Positions 61,506 to 64,000 of a DNA stretch of 64,000 nt are shown here, piece by piece. How positions within the stretch are numbered: the first letter of the stretch is position 1; every line of letters begins with the position of its first letter. A program made the position numbers and the translations under genes. The DNA lies in NCBI RefSeq assembly GCF_000424265.1, contig NZ_AUJO01000002.1, positions 293,289-357,288 on the forward strand, read 5' to 3'. The DNA is from Butyrivibrio sp. WCD3002. Its GTDB lineage: Bacteria > Bacillota > Clostridia > Lachnospirales > Lachnospiraceae. Under the pieces are notes generated by a model that worked only from the letters and a program-made list of their open reading frames with translations, searched no databases and was not told where the DNA came from.

Positions 61506-62732
61506 TTATCTGTCAAAATTCTGTTTGACTTTCATACTGTACTTGGAGTTGAATACCACAAAAAGCGCCATGATAAGAGCTGCCAAAAGTGCGATAAATA
61601 CTGCTTTCCAAGGTATCTTTCCACTTCTAAGTACTGTAAAGTTATAGCTTCTGACATTCCCTGAAAGATCCGTGGCAGTTATAAAATAATTACCTGCAGC
61701 TGCCAGCTCATGAGTAGGAGATACGGCTTCCTGACCGTTAAAATAAATATGAACCTCGGTATGCGGATCAGGGACGCTGTAGGTCACAGTTCCGGAAAAT
61801 CTGCCATTTTGAATATCGCCATCAAATTCTATTACAGGCGGCGTGGTATCCCTGGAAACCTTAAAGCTGTATTCAGGGAGTATCTTTCTAAGATCGGATT
61901 TTGGCTCGTAAACAAGCTCGAAAACTCCATCTTCCCTGAACTCAAAATATTTTGTCTCTGCTATTGCCTGCTTTGTGCCGTCATGAAAGGCTTCTTTTAG
62001 TATGTAACCTTCCGGTGTCCATATAAAGGATCCTGTAACAGGAACAGTGGGATTTAGAATTCTGAAATTTCCTGATATAACACCATCAGCAGATGACTGT
62101 CCGTGCGCTATAAAAGAATATGCTCCCGGCTCCCTGAAAAGATATCCTCCGGAAGCATCATGAGAATATGTCACATCAGTTCCGTCTTTTACTACGGAGC
62201 TGATCACCATCCCATCATCGGGAACAAGAACAACCGAGTACTCAGTCCAGCCTCCTATCGGAACGGATATGGATATGCCGTCACTTCCTGCGATTACATA
62301 TCTGTATAACTTCTTATTGGTATCGTAGGACGTTCTGTAATTGGCAATCTTTTGCACCTGCTCCCCGAGGCTCTCTGCTAACTTGGCAGCCTCTTCTTCT
62401 GTAGGTAGGGATTTCCTTAGCGTCTCTTCAATCTCTTCATCTGACATGGAATTGAAATCAGGAAGTTCCTCATTACCTGCATCATTGCCTTCCTCGTTAC
62501 CTTCCATGGCATCACCCGGAGCTATGGCATTTTCTTCGTCATAATCCGAATCGGAATTTATGTCCTCATACATCTCATCCAGCATCTGCTGCTTTTCTTC
62601 TTCGGTCATCCCTTCAGGGAATTCCTCCTGTTCTGCAGCATGGACACTTCCACCAAGAATCAGAGACCCAAGTACTACCACAGAAATCACGCTATAAACT
62701 TTTTTCTTTAATTCTCCATCACGTCTATGCAT
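61506..62732 (-). CDS. Exported membrane-anchored protein of the secretion-like cluster
   Basis: A 408-residue protein with a signal peptide (cut near 'GGSVHA'), an acidic linker ('EDINSDSDYDEENAIAPGD'), a helical region, then beta-rich Ig-like parts ('PPVIEFDGDIQNGRFSGTV' ends in 'ITATDLSGNVRSYNFTVL'). A C-terminal membrane helix (about 378-398) precedes a basic cytoplasmic tail. The Ig-like part resembles bacterial Ig or cadherin-type surface modules. The ATG shares one base with the upstream stop (TAATG). A wall-spanning or pilus-associated accessory role is inferred. Confidence 0.75.
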   Translation of the reverse strand: MHRRDGELKKKVYSVISVVVLGSLILGGSVHAAEQEEFPEGMTEEEKQQMLDEMYEDINSDSDYDEENAIAPGDAMEGNEEGNDAGNEELPDFNSMSDEEIEETLRKSLPTEEEAAKLAESLGEQVQKIANYRTSYDTNKKLYRYVIAGSDGISISVPIGGWTEYSVVLVPDDGMVISSVVKDGTDVTYSHDASGGYLFREPGAYSFIAHGQSSADGVISGNFRILNPTVPVTGSFIWTPEGYILKEAFHDGTKQAIAETKYFEFREDGVFELVYEPKSDLRKILPEYSFKVSRDTTPPVIEFDGDIQNGRFSGTVTYSVPDPHTEVHIYFNGQEAVSPTHELAAAGNYFITATDLSGNVRSYNFTVLRSGKIPWKAVFIALLAALIMALFVVFNSKYSMKVKQNFDR

Positions 62733-63013
62733 TACAAAGCCTTCTGATCTCGCTGTCTCTGTCGCGCCAGCTCACGCTGCCTCTCTCTTGCCTGCTCTTT
62801 TCTTGCCCTGGTTCTGGCCTTTTCTTTTTCTACAAGCTGCTCGTAGCTTATAATCCTGACTCCGGCAGCCATGGTCTTTTTCTTTTCTCCGGTCCTGCCG
62901 CGTTTGGGCTCAGGTTTATAGCCTTCTCTTTTTCTTCTGTCCCGCTCTGCTTCCAGAACAGCCAGTCTCTTCTGCCAGATAGCTTTATTTTTTGCACTGT
63001 CAAAATAAGCCAT
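62732..63013 (-). CDS. Small basic protein of the secretion-like cluster
   Basis: A 93-residue protein made largely of Arg, Lys, Glu and Gln, helical ('AKNKAIWQKRLAVLEAERDR') and ending 'ARERQRELARQRQRDQ'. AAGGAG lies 6 bases before the ATG at 63013, just after the stop of the preceding gene, and its own stop overlaps the next start. No family recognised. It is unlikely to fold as an enzyme; a nucleic-acid-binding or scaffold role is possible. Confidence 0.7.
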   Translation of the reverse strand: MAYFDSAKNKAIWQKRLAVLEAERDRRKREGYKPEPKRGRTGEKKKTMAAGVRIISYEQLVEKEKARTRARKEQARERQRELARQRQRDQKAL

Positions 63014-63023
63014 AATTTGCTCC

Positions 63024-63860
63024 TTAATTACTTGAACCTTCTTCACTTTCTCCGGTGATACTTTCAGCTGCATAGCTGCTTATAACAGCATTCATAACAG
63101 TAGCATGCACGCCCTGTCCTGCAGGAAATACTGCTACGTAATGCTCCATTGGACTGTCTGAGATTTCCTGTGTCTGAAGCGCTGTAGGGAAGCTCTTTAC
63201 AAGACCTATCGCATCTCTTTCACCGACTATTCCCATGTTGACAATTCTATCTCTGATATCTTCTCCAAGAGCAACTGCATTGTCGTAATCCTTGGGTGTG
63301 ATGTAATCATATCCGGGTATGCTCATGGACGCTGCCTTAACATTATTCAGAACTCCCACGGAATAGCCTGTCATAAAGGCCAGTGAATCTGTGTAGTCAT
63401 GAATTGATGTCACAAGGAACAGACCGCTTCTGCCATAATCTGAAGATGTGATATAGCCGTTAAGACCCATATCTGTGGTTATTCTTCCAAATGCCACATC
63501 TGCAGCCTTGGTATCAAGGAATGATAATGCTTCGTCTGCTGTCTCTGCCTCGATTATCTTAAGGCTGAGTCCCTCAGTCTCTGCAAGCGCAGCTGCCAGC
63601 GAAGGCTCTATTCCTGCGAGTTCGCCGCTCTCTCCCGGGTATGCAAACCTGTCATCACCCTTTACAACAGCCGCAGTGAGGACTCCCGGAGATACCGTGC
63701 TTCCTGCCTTTTTCCCGCCTGAAAACAGTCCTGCGATAATGACCACCAATATAATGATCACGAATACGGCCACCGGTATGATAATCATTCTTTTCCCCGA
63801 AAACAGGTTATTTAGTGTAATTCCCGGAACCCTGTCTTCCTTTTTTTCATTGTTAGCCAC
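63024..63860 (-). CDS. Membrane-anchored solute-binding-like (SBP family 3) protein
   Basis: A 278-residue protein starting at GTG with GGGAGG 8 bases upstream. A cytoplasmic head is followed by one membrane helix (26-46), then an extracytoplasmic domain resembling amino-acid-type periplasmic binding proteins ('VVKGDDRFAYPGESGELAGI' then 'EPSLAAALAETEGLSLKIIE', 'TADEALSFLDTKAADVAFGR', 'YSVGVLNNVKA'). It is tethered by an N-terminal helix rather than a lipid, and no ABC transporter is adjacent, so it may sense a ligand or be a structural subunit of the cluster. Confidence 0.75.
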   Translation of the reverse strand: MANNEKKEDRVPGITLNNLFSGKRMIIIPVAVFVIIILVVIIAGLFSGGKKAGSTVSPGVLTAAVVKGDDRFAYPGESGELAGIEPSLAAALAETEGLSLKIIEAETADEALSFLDTKAADVAFGRITTDMGLNGYITSSDYGRSGLFLVTSIHDYTDSLAFMTGYSVGVLNNVKAASMSIPGYDYITPKDYDNAVALGEDIRDRIVNMGIVGERDAIGLVKSFPTALQTQEISDSPMEHYVAVFPAGQGVHATVMNAVISSYAAESITGESEEGSSN

Positions 63861-63920
63861 TGTTATTCCCTCCCAGTTAAAATAATAGGTTCATTGCTGC
63901 CATCTGCAGCATAATCGGAT

Positions 63921-64000
63921 TTACATAGTAAAGAGATCTTCTATGCCTTCTCCTGCAACGATATTTACATTCGTTCTCTCGGAAGGTGAGGTAATTACAA
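63921..64000 (-). CDS. 3' end of an upstream gene running off the window
   Basis: The last 25 codons of a minus-strand frame, ending '...NVNIVAGEGIEDLFTM' and a TAA stop at 63921-63923. It is the only frame open to the edge that reads as plausible protein. The stop is about 60 bases before the solute-binding-like gene. Too little is visible to name it. Confidence 0.45.
   Translation of the reverse strand, partial: VITSPSERTNVNIVAGEGIEDLFTM

Overview
The window looks like a chromosomal segment of a low-to-moderate GC anaerobic Firmicute, most likely of the family Lachnospiraceae (Butyrivibrio/Roseburia-like). This is inferred from gene content: the GGGtGRT protein plus NifU-like scaffold pair, a small protein usually labelled 'endosialidase' in that family, a DUF6142-like gene after pyrE, many hybrid histidine kinases with Hpt tails, strong AGGAGG ribosome binding sites, and SpoIIE-type signalling. 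No tRNA, rRNA or CRISPR array was seen. Nearly all genes are on the minus strand. The plus-strand exceptions are the LysR fragment at the left edge, a YczE-like gene, a 144-codon orphan and a CAT-like acetyltransferase.

Layout. 1-6.6 kb: a 5'-truncated LysR regulator converges on a complete branched-chain amino-acid ABC transporter operon (livJ-H-M-G-F) that ends in a cytidylate-kinase-like gene. 6.7-14.3 kb: radA, a secreted leucine-rich-repeat protein, a small conserved protein, clpC with a histone-like lysine/alanine/threonine tail, a GntR/YtrA-type regulator, and a membrane protein with two SH3b domains. 14.3-17.8 kb: purE-purM-purN-purD. 17.9-31.6 kb: a tightly packed same-strand run reading, in transcription order, small ORF, GGDEF-EAL-GGDEF protein, hybrid kinase, response regulator, pyrF, pyrE, DUF6142-like protein, hybrid kinase, and a hybrid kinase fused to a DegV (fatty-acid-binding) domain. 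31.7-32.2 kb: a 512-bp fold-back element bounded by 13-bp direct repeats. 32.3-40 kb: yczE-like gene and an AAA+ ATPase gene whose 3' ends overlap codon-on-codon, a GH25 muramidase, an orphan gene between two copies of a palindromic repeat, the GGGtGRT/NifU-like pair, a 26-residue hydrophobic mini-protein with its own terminator, and a PAP2 phosphatase. 40-48.8 kb: a GLUG-repeat surface protein, an MMPL/RND transporter and a large coiled protein of unknown family. 48.8-57 kb: a CAT-like acetyltransferase, then an apparent operon of an ECF-type sigma factor, a 1672-residue lipoprotein and a SpoIIE-type phosphatase. 57-64 kb: an uncharacterised gene set resembling part of a type IV secretion machine (VirB2-like pilin, VirB6/TrbL-like channel protein with a repeat-rich tail, secreted and membrane-anchored accessory proteins) that runs off the right edge.

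The two regions most likely to hold something undescribed are the phosphorelay/c-di-GMP/pyrimidine cluster with the kinase-DegV fusion, and the type-IV-secretion-like cluster followed by the sigma factor, giant lipoprotein and phosphatase operon. All functional statements rest on reading motifs by eye; no database search was run.
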